64,000 nt of DNA from Branchiostoma floridae (Eukaryota; Chordata; Leptocardii; Amphioxiformes; Branchiostomatidae): the NCBI RefSeq assembly GCF_000003815.2, contig NC_049994.1, forward strand, positions 8,453,320 through 8,517,319. Reading direction: 5' to 3'. This document shows, in pieces, positions 12,111 through 24,366 of the stretch (within the stretch, counting starts at the first letter, position 1; every line of letters begins with the position of its first letter). Position numbers and translations under genes: made by a program. The notes beneath the pieces are model-generated. The model saw nothing but the letters and a program-made list of their open reading frames with translations. It made no database searches and was not told where the DNA came from.

Positions 12111-13314
12111 CTAACGTTTGGAATTCATTTTAACTGATGCCTGCAAAACCTTCTCCATCTGTCTCCGTCGCCTGCGATTTTTATGGCGCAGTTCACTCCT
12201 AAAAAGGAACAAAAGTACAAAGTCAGTTTACCAAGAATAAGGGGACAAATGTTTCTAGCTGCTTGTCTAGCACACTTAATGGTCTTTTACAATCATTAGA
12301 GGGGATTTCTAGCGTCTGGACATTCTTAAATATATTTTCCTATGTATACCATACGGGGTTGTCACATGTCCTAATGTATATATAACTTTTAATAAGTACT
12401 TTGTATGTTTTATATGTATTACTACATTAGGGGATACGTTTTGCAAAAACAATTACCAAAATCCACCTCCATGACTAAGATAAAGCTGCTAGTATAAGAC
12501 TTGTATTTTGCTTACCGTTTGTTGAAATGTTCCAAGAAGGAGTCTACTGCGTTTCCCAGCCTCTTCCTTATAGGCCCACAGACGTTTCTCCTCCACCATG
12601 AGCGCAGACTGCTTTTATTTTTAGTCGTGGAGACGGTCGAAGTCCCGGTACTCTGCGGTTCTCCGTCTGATATAGGTTAACCGGTTAAAATATAGACTAT
12701 TTAGTCTTCTTACTTATCTTTATACGTGTATACTATTACTAGTATTCAATTAAAGTACTTGGCACCAAAATGTAGCTACAGCAACAACTAATTTGAAATT
12801 TAACAAGACACAAATTCGTACGGAATGTCAAACTCTTACATCAAACTAGGACACTGTATAATGCCCTTTGGCATATAAATATCATATGTCCCATTTCACA
12901 ACCGTTTACGAATCTCTCCCGAACTACATTCAGCAAGCTAAGATTTATACCAGTTTCTTGTGGAAGGTCTGGGTACAGCATTGACGTCCGGGAATCATTG
13001 AAAGGGTTGCATCTTTGACTCTGCCCGTTTGGAGAACCAAATTCTGTTTTTCTCAAACGCGGACCATTCGTTGATCCATTCCTTTGGCCTACAAAGATCA
13101 ACGTCTCCAACCGCCTGGCTTCCGCATGTAGGGCAAGCATTAACTGGTCTACTTCTCCTCTCAAGGAGCTGTTCTCATTCTTCAGAGTCTCCTGCTGTTG
13201 TGTCAAGATTTCCACGCGATCCTCCATGTCATCTTGTTTCTCTTTTAGACTCAGCTGTTCTTGTCTAATGATGTCTCTCACCATCTGCTCTGTTATACCA
13301 CCATTCGCCGCCAT
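12111..13314 (-). CDS. Coiled-coil protein, gene B (complete, about 200 aa)
   Basis: Three exons close in frame: 13314-12951 (364 nt), 12666-12516 (151 nt) and 12198-12111 (88 nt, TAG), total 603 nt. The ATG gives MAANGGITEQMVRDI. Residues about 10-75 are a heptad-rich, highly charged coiled coil ending in RRLETLIFVGQR. A Ser/Thr/Asn-rich linker follows, then a basic amphipathic segment (RSWWRRNVCGPIRKRL) and a strongly basic C-terminus (RHKNRRRRRQMEK). The basic tail suggests a nuclear or nucleic-acid-associated protein, but this is inference. Gene A, 1.8 kb downstream, is its paralogue. I do not recognise the family. Splice sites are CTG/GTATAA, CG/GTAAGC and matching AGs. Confidence 0.68.
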
Positions 13315-15495
13315 GTTGTCAAAACGCAGTGTAGAGATCAAATCTTTGAAAATGCAGTCAGAAAAACCGGTTTCGTACCACAAAAGAATTTTGTGTCACT
13401 CCTATTACCAGTGCCCCAGGGAATACTTGTATGCGTTGACGTTGTCTACCGTGTTTCCAAAGCGTTCGATCAAAGCAAGGAGCTATCATCAACTCCTTGA
13501 TCCAAGTGATGAATACTATTAAAGAAGCCACTTCGTAATTTGTATGTAATGTATGTAACGTTATGTAACTTATTTACCAGGAGAACCGTTTTCCACCAAT
13601 GACTGTTTTGATTGAATGGAAGGTATTCGGTATCAGTCCTATCATCAGTATCTGATTTGCATTTGATTTGTGAGGCGCCGTGATAGGTCCAATGGGAACG
13701 GCTTTAGTAGTCTTTGATTGACAAACTTTTTTAATTCAAAAGTTATTGTTAATTTCTCATAGCAGACAAACCAGGATAATCTGTTTGAATGAGTTGAAAA
13801 CACACTCAGAAAGACGTGAGGACAATAGACGATAGTAAGAAAAGGCAGTGCACAAGGAAGTTAAAGAGCTTTCACTTCCGTCCGGTGACTCTACACCGAC
13901 AAAAGAAAAGACAGGTGGAAAAAATAAGACGATAGATCATTCACCCAACAAGATACATGAATCATTTTTTTAACATCTAACTTCATTTGCTGGTGGCTTC
14001 GTTTCAGATCTAGAGTAACACTGATCACCGATTTATATCCAGGGGGGTTCTTTTCTTTCTAACCGTATCTGATAATTACATGTATTAAGCATTTCCACAC
14101 CATGTATGTTGTGTAATGAATGACACACCCACAGCATGTGATTCCACACAACTCACAACCGGTATTTCCACATCAGTCACAGTTATTTTCTAAGCTAAAA
14201 ACCCGTGTAAGATCAACACGGTAACTGCATATATATGGTGAACCTTCATTCAACTACTCTAGCCCGCCGTCACCGTATCAGGTCATTTCATCAGGACACC
14301 CCCCAGGTCTTAACCCCCCCCCCCACCGGTCGACCCTCCCCCCCCGTCAATTCCCAGGGGGGACGTCCTGGGGGGGGGGGGGCTAGGAGCCATCACCGTG
14401 CTATCTGGCGAACTGTAAAAAGAGAACTGCACCTGGGCTCACTACAAGAGCTTCCAATTGTATAGATAATAGTTTTTTAAATGTATCTACTGACCTTTAC
14501 ACTGATTGTTAATTTCTAATACCCCCTTTCAGCTAGGACGGCGCTCTCACTGCTACCTAACATTTGACAGATCGCTTGACGAATTTTATTCGGATACCAA
14601 CGTTGGTGCCCAATGTATGACAATTTTCGACAAGATTTTGCAACACTGGAGCATTCACACATCTTTAAAGCTGGTTATTTGCAATATACACCGACACGTG
14701 ATGATTGAGCAGACTATTTACTGGCAATGAAAACTGTGTCTATCAACCTTGGCATGAGGAAACTATTTCTTCTAAATAAAGTACTTCAATGGCATGTGCA
14801 TATCTATATTTGCAGTCTGTTGTCTGCAACCTTTAAAGATTCTGTAATCCAATATAACAATTGCAAAGTATCCGTTATAATCATATGTACAGAACACTTC
14901 AATATGCATGTAAGATTGTTATACAACAGGGTGTAAACGTATTTTAGTTCAACAGGCACAGCCCTCTTTATGTACACTACACAAAAAGGGTCATGGTTTC
15001 TGCAAACCTTTTATTTACCTTTCACATGACAAATTAAATCTTTTTGACAGCAAAACTCGGTCTCGAAGTGGCAGTTTAAAATCCTCTTTGCAACGGACCA
15101 ATATAGATTCCATTTTCAGTTGGGTATTTCATGTTTAAAATTCATACAGCTAAATATATCGATAGATTGACACATGTTCTGAAAATTTCGATACTAAAAT
15201 TTGAATACGCCTTGATATTTACGATAAATAGCCTTAAACTACAGGATCTTCTCAGTCTATGTTGGATCCATGGCGAGTTGCCAATCTCATATTCTGTTGC
15301 CCTTTACTGTATATAGAAAGAGAAAGAACCACTCAAACTCAAAATTGTAGTATACGAACATGTCGTCTTTATTTCTATTATTTATTTATTTTCCTAATAA
15401 TGAACAACACGACATGACCACAACAGTAGTTTCAAAATAAACATATTTATTCCAAAGACATGATGTTAGTTCTGGACCTACTTTCATAAGATATT
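13315..15495. other. Intergenic region between gene B and the HHAT/HHATL-like gene
   Basis: No gene supported. Holds the C/G homopolymer fold-back at about 14312-14386 and AT-rich flanks. Short open frames here have no domain or splice support. Confidence 0.6.
14312..14386. repeat. Poly-C / poly-G inverted tract
   Basis: Runs of 13 and 7 C are followed within about 60 bp by runs of 6 and 13-14 G. The arms are complementary and could form a GC hairpin or alternatively G-quadruplex/i-motif structures. It also looks like a fold-back element core. Homopolymer lengths may be unreliable in the assembly. Confidence 0.8.
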
Positions 15496-18400
15496 CTATT
15501 CCTTTTTGCGTGTTTTTGGCTCGACATTCTTTTCAGAATCGACTTTTTCCCAGCCCTCCAGTTCCATGATGCCTTGGACTCGACAGTACATGAAGAAGGT
15601 GGTGACCAGTGTAGCCAATGGAAAGCCTGGAGATTGAAAAAAAAAGAAAATATAAATATTTGGTATGGACATATATAATACAAGTAGACTCTTCTCAGCC
15701 TCGCACAAGGAGAACAACCATGGCCATCTGAAACAAATTCCCTACAGAATGTATTCATACAAGATGTAGAAATATTTCCAATTCGATTGCAGGTACTACA
15801 CAGAATGCTCAGCCCCCGAGGCTTCGCAAAAAACGAACAGTCAATGACTACATTGATCAATGAATAAAATATCAACATAAGTAACATAGCATAAAACTGC
15901 CAAACCCGGATATATCCGGAACACATATACATGTCCTGTGTGCCGCACCGGGATAGCGTATTCCCCTAAAGTAGCAGCTTTGCGCGCGCGCGCGTAGCGC
16001 ACGAACCCCAGAAGTTAGGGACTTCGGCCTTGTTCGGGGGTTTGATTTTGGAAGTCAGCGGCCAACCCTGGCACTTATAGCATTTTGTAGGGCTGAAACT
16101 CTGGCCGTTTAAGGGTTAAGAAAGCATTTCTTCTCACCGATGACATATGTCTTTAAGGCGTAGATCCTTCCCACGTTGATGCCTCCAAGGAAGACGAGCA
16201 TGCTGATAAATGCTGGGGCCAGCAGACAGCCGTGGAAGAGCGCCACCAGGCGACGTTCTGATGCATCTGATGGCGCATACTTTGTCTATGTGAGGTACAA
16301 ATTACATGTTTGCAAGATTCGCCAAGATGTCTATGTTTTGGGACTGTGTGTCTGTCTGTCTGTTTATCTGTTTGTGACAGGTATCATAACCTAAGAAGCA
16401 GATGGATCTTTATTATATTTGATTGTTGGTAGGTTTTGTTGAAAGGAAGAAATGATATCAGAAGCCTCCTAGCGGCTTTCGATATTGTGCTACAGCAGGA
16501 CGTCCGGTGTTTCCATCAACTTGTGGTTTGTATTTTTGGTGCCAAATAGCCTTTGATATGTGTATTAGAAAACGTGGTACAGGTTTGGGTCTCTTAGCAG
16601 CTTTTCGGGAACTGCAGGGGCGATTTTGTTGACGAAAATAATCCAAGAAAGGGTTGATGGATCGTCGTGTTTTCTATCATGAAGTAAGGCCAAGCAATAG
16701 GTTCGGACTGGTTGTGAGTCGTTGTCAATCATGTGTTCTTTGGATCCATGGAGTGATAGGACTCCAGGAATGAATGAAATATTTCAAAACCCCTATGATT
16801 GATCCCACCAAATCCTCATTTATGCCCTCAGGGTAAAGTTATATCTTATTTAAGTTTTAGAAAGACCCCCTCACATCGTGCAAAAAACACCTCACAACAT
16901 ACCTTCAGCCTCTGTAGGTATGGAGTTCTCGCTGCTGTTCTCGCGAGAGTTTCGAGAACGACACCGATCCAGTTGGCGCCGGCCCACACGATGATGGAGA
17001 GGTCCCCTCCACCGCGGACGGTGAGGACCAGGAAGGGCGCAAAGGAGCTGAGAACCTGGCGGGGCAGGCCGCGTTGGGACCCGCCGAGGGGAATGTAGAC
17101 ATGCCTGGGGAGGTGAGAATCAATAAGCGCAAGAAAGGACCTTTATTGTGCGTATACGGCTGAAAGTAGCGCAGGTAATAAGATACTGTATGGAATATAT
17201 TACAAATTATTATGTTACGGTGCTTTTTCACGAAACTATCCAAGATCCGGATCCTTATAATCTTACACACATCAACTTAGAGTTAAGCTTTTACAAAATA
17301 CACTAGCATACCTCAACATCCATTTGTGGAGGCCTTTGTCAAAATTCCTGTAAAGAAAAAACATCATCAGTATAACGTCAGGAATGAAACAAACTAATTC
17401 CTTGCATAAGAGCCATATAGAATACAACACGGTGTATTCCGTATCGCCCAAGGTCCCAGCCCGACCGCGGGTCGGATCGCCCGAAGGCCGGAGGGTGATC
17501 CGACCCGCGGGAGGGCTGGGACCGAGGGTGATGCGGAATACACCGTGTTGTATTTTATTTATGTCGATACGGAAGTTACGGCCCGGTCCGGAACACCCGT
17601 ATCGAACGTTTTCGCGTCACAAGTATGACATAAAAACAATTATAGCATTAGCTGACACTGACATAGTTAACGAACAGATAGCCAATTATTTCCTAACGCA
17701 GTTAGATGTAATATATAAAGATTTTACTTACTTCCACATGTCACCAAACGCGTAGATCACGGCGATGACTTTAGGGGTCGCCGGGGTGACGATGCCGTCT
17801 GCTCGGGCGAACGTGCCGGCCACCCCGTACAGAACCGTGTACTTCAGCTGGAAACACTGGCATTGCAGGAATCCTATAGCTCCTGTGATAATTAAATGTC
17901 ACGTAAGAAAATTGAGGAAAAATTGAAATCAGGACCATAGTACATTGATAAAGAAAATGATACTCACTATTTGCTACATTGCATATATCTAGACTCATCG
18001 CTAAGTCACGTGTTTTCAATCTGAAAAGACTGACGCCAAAGAATCAGTGGATTCATTCTTGACAGTTCTTTTCATTGAAAATGTTCTTTTAAATGAACCT
18101 TTTTTGTTCCACCAACACAGATGAAATTGAAAGCTTAAGGTTGAGATAAGTACTAATAATTTTATACGATGTATGGTATAAAATGTGTAATTAACATCAG
18201 CAATGGCAGTACCTAAAATGTGTATCTGAATGCTTCTTTAAGTTGTCATTTTGTAAGCTTTTTGGTAATCCATGGGGCTTTGCGAAGAAGGCATTCGTCC
18301 CTGAGGCGTCGCCAAAATATCACTGCTCCATTTCCGAATCTACCTGCCTCTGGTAACATGAACAACTCTACATATGCTTAAAGTGATGATGTTAGTACTT

Positions 18401-21400
18401 ACCCAGTGTCCACATGTCCAGTGACTGGAAGAGGAAGAAAGTTCTCTGGAGCATGTGGATAAAGAAGTGATGGTAAATGAACTCCAGGAGAAGTCCCCAG
18501 CATGCATAGCGCGCACAGGAAACCAGGAAGCCCCACAAGTCCGCTACCCCGCATGCCCGTGGATTCTGACGTGTCTGCAACGGTAATGGTAAAAGAAAAA
18601 TCATGTCTAAGATTTTTTTTGCGGACAAACACACATAATTCAATGCAACATAACATCATCTTCACAATGCAAGATAACATGCATATTTAAATGTTTTGAA
18701 AGGAAAGAAATGGCAAACCAATACATATTTTTGAGCAATACTGTTGGCGATTGTTCACCTTGTATCCACAGTGTAACTTATATCCGTTGTTTTAAAAAGG
18801 AGCAGTAGACAGACCTTTCATTGACTTGCCATCACTAAAAACCCTGTCTTTAAACAACGAATATAGGTTACACCACGTATAAAAATGAACTAGCATAAGT
18901 CACACTTAGGCAATACATCTCAGCTTTAAACAAGAGTATAATCATTTTGTCCACTGTAAAACAAGAAAACAAATATCAAACCTACTTGTTGTTTAAAGTC
19001 TTCAGATGTCATCAGCGGGCCTAAGAAGAAGGTTGGCAGGTAGAAAATGTAAGTTAGAGACTCAAAGATAGAGGACTCCTCCCTCTGGCCATCTTTCTCT
19101 CTCTTCTTCCTCTCTCCCTCATTCTGTTTATCCACCTCCTTGTCACAGAGGTCCAGTCCGAGACTGATGAGGCGCATGATGGTTGTTACCATGGTAACGG
19201 AGGTTACGTGAGGCATGTAGTAGGGTTGGTTCCGATGATCACCGAGCTTAAGATGAAGATACTCGAATGTTAGATCAGTTCGTCCGATCTTTCACATACA
19301 TAAGGATTATCTGGCTGCATCATTCATTAGAAAACTAACGTATGATATTACAATGATAAGGTTCCGATGATAGCATATTAGTAGAGGTATTATTTTGATA
19401 TTTCATTTACACAATGTATCATGTATACCGATTGAGCCTAAGACATCATTTGTCGTTGCCTGAAGCATTTTTTCTCCCGTGAATTCAGAGTGCACAAGAT
19501 ATATGATATGGTAGGTTATGTAAAAATTGATTTGAAATATTACATTTTTATTTATTTATTAATCTATTGAGGTTCTCCAATACAGTGTAAAGTATGGTGG
19601 AACAGGTGTTTCTTGTTAGAAGACACCTTTTCAAGGCCGCCATACTGAAAGTTTTATTCATCTATTTCTCTATTTTGTTGTTGTTTACCTGCAAAGTTCT
19701 GAATGGTTCAAAGGTCAAACCCTCGAACACCATCAAACCGTACAGCCAACAGAACCAAGTGACCCTTGACCTGGCGATGACGTACATGATGACGGTGTGA
19801 AACAGGAGCACGGCGACGAACTGTAGCCCGATGACGTAGTACAAGAACGCTGCCGTATACACGGCGCATGCGTAGAACCGATGTTGGATAAGCTGTGGTA
19901 TAAAAAGTGTGTCTATCAATTGATATGCTGCACTCTGTTTGTTTTCATATTAGAAATTAAGAGCGATATTAGCTATCATGTTGAAACTTTTGAACAATGC
20001 CCTGCAGATGTCCCACAATGTCATGCGAGAATTCTAGATATAGCGTCCTCTAGCGATTCATGATAGAACTGATTGGAAGAAAGTATGAAGCTTACCCCAA
20101 GGAAAGGCAGCTCACATATCCGTGTAACAACGAAGTGTCCAATCAGACCTATTAGCACTTGTGGTCCGAATATGTGGATCCATAGGGTCCACTCTGTATC
20201 ACCATTGTCCTGAATTAGGAAAAAAAATTAAAGATATCTGTATCATGTTTTAGAATAATGTCTCTGGATCTAGTGTTAAGGCGTAAATAAATATTACTGT
20301 ACATGCAGAAACGTTCGCGGTGGTTTTATGTTCGCGGTTTTCGTGGTGGTCACTTCAACGCGAACTTAAAACCGCCGCGAACATTTATCCATTACAATAT
20401 CAGACTGGAGTCTATGGCGCTACCGAGAACTTAAAACTACCGCGAATAATCCATTTTCGAATTTCCCGCTATTGCGAAAGTAAATCCCCGCGAACTTAAC
20501 TGGATTTACAGTATTACGTGTATAGGTTTCTTATTTAATTTGTGGTATGAATTTGAAAAAAATACATGTTATTGTATCGATTTAGTCGCTATTTTGGGGT
20601 CATCATTCCTAATATTGACATTTGATGATTATTTATAGATCCAGTAAGGCATATACATGACTATGGGAGCAATTGTGCGTTTTATGGCGCTATTCTTCAA
20701 TAAACGTTCTATATAGGTTAAAATGTAACCGAATCTTAATGAATTTTTCCTGCCCACTTACCTTGTATTTACCCAGTGGCCACGTGCCCAGGTCCAGTCC
20801 GTCCATCACCCTTTGAGTAACATCTATGGACAAAATTAACGTTTTATATTACTTATTGTTATATACATATTCTTTAGCCTCCGTTGAAGTCTTCGAACGG
20901 GACTGTTTTTTTGGGGGGGGGCGTTGGTTCGTGATTTCCAACGCTGGCTAGGTTCTCTTGTGTTGGGGAAGGGAGTTTGCCGTGGAAGGAGACGGGGCGA
21001 AACTCCCTTCCACAGTAAACTCTTTTCCACAGCAGCATTTTTTATGCTTCGCATATTACTTTAAAAGGATAGCCCACCTTGGTGCGTTTAGAGGCGAGGT
21101 GAGGGGAGCGAGCTGGTAAAATCCCGGCTACTACTTATTCCCGCGACCCAACTTCTGCTTGGAGAATAATATTACATACATACATACATACATACAGACA
21201 TATGTTTGAATGTACTGAAAAAAATATTATATGGGAAGCAAAACATAAACCAGAGTATCATTCAACAATCCTTGCGAGAGCTATTAGAAACTCAACCAAA
21301 AAGAAAATATCTACTCTCCAACCGCTAGTAATAGCTAATGTAATATGCAGCCTTTTAATAAGTTATTTCTTGTAATCATATATTCAATGTACAATCTGAA

Positions 21401-21649
21401 TTACACTGCTGATTCAAATATACTAGTACAATGCAATTTCTAAAATTCTATAACTAGCATACTCACTCACTCACTACAACTAGCTATAACAATTTAATAT
21501 ATTCTAACAATAATAAACAATATAACAATAACAAAACAAACGTAATGCTCACTCAAAGATGTTATCAGGACTCGAAGTATGCCGTAAATAGAAACGCCAA
21601 TCCAGATGACAAAATAAGCTCCTATTTCCCATTTCGGCAGAGATCCCAT
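15496..21649 (-). CDS. HHATL: HHAT/HHATL-family membrane-bound O-acyltransferase-like protein lacking the catalytic His
   Basis: MBOAT-fold multi-pass ER protein of the Hedgehog acyltransferase group. Eleven exons close in phase (525 aa): 21649-21553, 20823-20762, 20209-20096, 19892-19689, 19246-18986, 18574-18403, 17882-17732, 17347-17312, 17104-16903, 16285-16138, 15626-15496. Start MGSLPKWEIGAYFV is the first ATG of the exon in frame with a hydrophobic segment. FYLPTFFLGPLMT in exon 5 and the GFPLATLVTTFFMYCRVQG end resemble HHATL, while GDMWKNFDKGLHKWMLR and HVYIPLGGSQRGLP resemble HHAT. The acidic catalytic residue (FDKGLH) is kept, but the WHGG catalytic histidine position reads VRGGG. 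Vertebrate HHATL also lacks this histidine, so a non-palmitoylating, regulatory role is likely by analogy. The basic C-terminus (TRKKE) resembles a dilysine-type ER signal. The paralogue assignment is uncertain. Confidence 0.88.
15893..16110 (-). repeat. Dispersed repeat with GGATATATCC motif, copy 1 of 2
   Basis: About 215 bp in the last intron of the HHAT/HHATL-like gene. It is the inverted counterpart of 38046-38276: both share GGATATATCCGG, GCGCTACACGCGCGC-type sequence, and the block around GCCAGGGTTGGCCGCTGAC. A (GC)n run sits in the middle. No coding capacity. Confidence 0.75.
17421..17554. mobile_element. Near-perfect GC-rich fold-back in an HHAT/HHATL-like intron
   Basis: The left arm starts AATACAACACGGTGTATTCC and the right arm is its inverted copy. 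Both arms contain GGTCCCAGCC and GCGGGTCGGATC, so the whole 134 bp can fold into a long hairpin. It is likely a MITE or the GC-rich core of a larger element. The adjacent 17575-17640 block recurs at about 62735-62795 (CCGGAACnCCCRTATCGAAC). Confidence 0.75.
19565..19655 (+). repeat. Short dispersed repeat, copy 1 of 2
   Basis: About 85 bp shared with 36455-36540, including GTTTCTTGTTAGAAGACACC and TTTTCAAGGCCGCCATAC. It abuts exon 4 of the HHAT/HHATL-like gene on its 3' side. Class unknown. Confidence 0.75.
20295..20513. mobile_element. TTCGCGG-family MITE, copy 2 of 3
   Basis: Same family as 4975-5175 but in the opposite orientation: starts TACTGTACATGCAGAAACG, ends GGATTTACAGTA, with TTCGCGGTGG motifs and their complements inside. 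Lies in the second intron of the HHAT/HHATL-like gene. Confidence 0.8.
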
Positions 21650-21814
21650 ATTGCAAACACAATTGACTAATTCTACAGCGCGTATAGCTGAACGAGGGCA
21701 AAAGTGGACAGCATAAGACGAGTTTTGCGTTACAACTCCTGAACAGAGTGAAAAACTGTTTGTACCACGTCCACGTGTCCATCTGGTTTTGTAGCGGTGT
21801 TCTGTTTGCGATGA

Positions 21815-21822
21815 TGACGTCA
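21815..21822. promoter_or_regulatory. CRE-like palindrome upstream of the HHAT/HHATL-like gene
   Basis: Perfect TGACGTCA within ATGATGACGTCATCGTC, 166 bp upstream of the start codon. This octamer is the consensus bound by CREB/ATF factors in animals. Function is inferred from position only. Confidence 0.4.
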
Positions 21823-24214
21823 TCGTCGTGTTGCTGGGAAAGGGCACACCTGTTTCCACCTACCTTCGTGTCACGCGTGCGCGTAGCTTCGTTTGAATGA
21901 TAGAACGATATAAAAGCAAAATTATAAACGAAGCCTCCAAACTATTTCTAGAGCATAAAGCTAGACCTTCTTCCACTGAATATGACTAAATCCTTTTTCA
22001 TTGTTGTAGTAATACATGTGACGCATACAACGTACCATAGAATATCCCCAATTTGTTTTAATTGTTCTTCACATATGCTTCGCCAGGAGGCGTACTGACT
22101 CTATTGATAACTTTCAACCCTTAGACATGACGGCAAAATGGTTATCGGACACAGTACGCATATACAGCATATGTGTTATATGATATATGACGTTGTTGGC
22201 GCCTTGCATTACCCATAATTCTCACGTCTCCCATCATGCAATAGGATCCGTGAAGTGCGCATGCTTATCAAAATAGTTTTAAAACTTCACGTTGTTAGTT
22301 TGTCTAAGGCCACAGCAAGTACATTTTATTAATGACATCCAATGCATGAATAATGAGATATCGTGGGGAAAAAATGGTTTAAAAAAAACAGATGGGTAAA
22401 TTTTCAAAATAGACACCCTAAATGACGTAACAAGATTTGATCATGAAGTGACAAAACGTGGCATCACAACTAACAAGGCATTCATTCCTGTATTAAAGAA
22501 GTGCACTAGTTTAGTAAAAGTGATACTAGTGTGGTAGATTGGTATCACTTACCAAACTGGCAACTACATTCATTTCTTCCATATTGATGGCACTTTTACA
22601 ACTATCCAACAAGTTTCACTTCTGCAACTATAGTCATGGCTACCCCCTTAGTGTCACTACTACAATTATGATTATTAGGCTACAACACAACACCTATTTT
22701 GGTCTCTATGACCACCCCGAAGAGGAAAGAAATCGTGTTTTTTTTTCTGAAATCAGGCGAAAATTAATGAGCGCGCTGATGTCATCCATAACATTTACTT
22801 GCTGTGGCCTAACAAAGCATACCGAAACGGTGGCCCGGTACCCATGCATACAAGCCCGACAGTCTTTCAGATTATGCTTACTTTGCATAGTGGCTCTGCA
22901 AAACTAGAAAACAACAGGTTTCAAAACCTGCCACTCAAACGTGGTTATTGACCCCGTATGCATGGCAACAGGTCAAAGGTCGCCTATCTCAAGTTTATTT
23001 CTAGTAGGGCTAAATGTCAAATTCATGCGCAAAGTGCGCCAACAAGTCACATACTCGTAATATAGTAACATGTCTGAAAAACTTGTTTTGCTTTGAAAAT
23101 GACACCGACGTAATTTTCTGTAGGTTAGAGACATTACTGTTTACGTAAAAGAAAACCACAATATTAAATATTGTTATTATGATATAGCATAATATTTTCA
23201 GCTACATATACGTTAAATATACCTTCAAAAAACTCATCAGATGTGACTAGTCATATACAGATTCCATAATAGCTTGGTCATAAATTAGATAGAAAGCTAA
23301 ATTGTTAAATGGTGTTTTCGTCACCTACTAACTGTTACATAATTTGTTACATAAATGCAGCTTCAAGGCAATATACTACTAGCTATAACGTTATTTGTTC
23401 TGCATAGGCCAGCGACCTTTTTCTCAGTGCACATTGGACTCTAGGTGTTGTCAGATGTTTTTCCCTTCATTATCGATCTCACTATGTCCGTCAACATACG
23501 TAGTTCAACAGAACCATAACCTTTTACCTAAGAGATATATTTAGAAGTATTCACCACAAAGGTGTTTCTTTCAAAACAAATTGATTGACACTTAATTTTG
23601 TAGTTTTCAAGTAAAAGCATGTGAAGACACGTGTCGGGGGTAGATCGTTAACTATGGAAAGTATTGCTCTACGAAAAAGTTCTTTGCCTCACCAATAATG
23701 AAGGATAAAACTCAAATTTCGGACAAAATTCATGAAGTAAACATATGACTTAATAAGCATAATGCCATCAATTATGCAGGTAGACCCTGATTCATTATTT
23801 ATCTTTGTTGACATTCAGCGTAACTTGACTTCTAAATGCCATAAGTATGAAGTTGCAATCATTTACCGATATGGTATTACAAAATGATATTTTTGTCTTG
23901 ATGTAAATGACATCTATCAATGTTCCTCTCTTTCTCAGCTACATAAGTCACTTGTTCTTTCATGGAATGCATCGAAATTATGAACTTTTCTCATTATTTA
24001 TGTATATTAGCTCCTTAGTTTCCTATTCTAGATCGAATTGTGTCAGGTAGCTGAACGCAGGTTTCGTGATTTCAAACACAAGATACACCATAATTAAATT
24101 CTTTAACGACCAATCAAACGAGAGAGAGAGAGAAGACCCAATCCAACTTGTTCCGTCTGCACCTCTCCGGTATATGACGTCTATGTTAACTCCTGAGCGC
24201 ACACGTGGTGCTGA

Positions 24215-24222
24215 TGACGTCA
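24215..24222. promoter_or_regulatory. CRE-like palindrome upstream of SELENBP1 exon 1a
   Basis: Perfect TGACGTCA 145 bp upstream of the ATGG exon at 24367. A TATA-like ATTTATACTAC occurs between them near 24290, giving a plausible promoter layout. Inferred from motif and position. Confidence 0.4.
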
Positions 24223-24366
24223 CTTCATCTTTACCCTTTGACCCTGTTATTGGCACAAGTACTAGTATCCCAGGTGGCCTGCAGGCACATTTATACTACT
24301 CCGGTCTTTTGTGGTTTTTAACATTGCTGACTCTTTGACGCAAAGCTAGCCATACGATCTGACACT

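Larger units (their letters stand above)
21650..24366. other. Divergent intergenic region between the HHAT/HHATL-like gene and SELENBP1
   Basis: The two genes are transcribed away from each other, 2.7 kb apart. The region contains CRE-type octamers near both ends, a short GA run at about 24120-24134, and AT-rich sequence. No coding exon is supported. Confidence 0.6.

Noticed and set aside
13029-13522. Plus-strand open frames opposite gene B
   Set aside because: They mirror the coding strand of gene B exon 1 and have no splice or family support.
14235-14465. 76-codon Pro/Gly-rich ORF
   Set aside because: Runs through the C/G homopolymer fold-back; the homopolymers may even be mis-sized, and no gene context exists.
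16458-16646. 62-codon basic minus ORF in an HHAT/HHATL-like intron
   Set aside because: The exons on either side (17104-16903 and 16285-16138) join in phase 0 without it, and it shows no family similarity.
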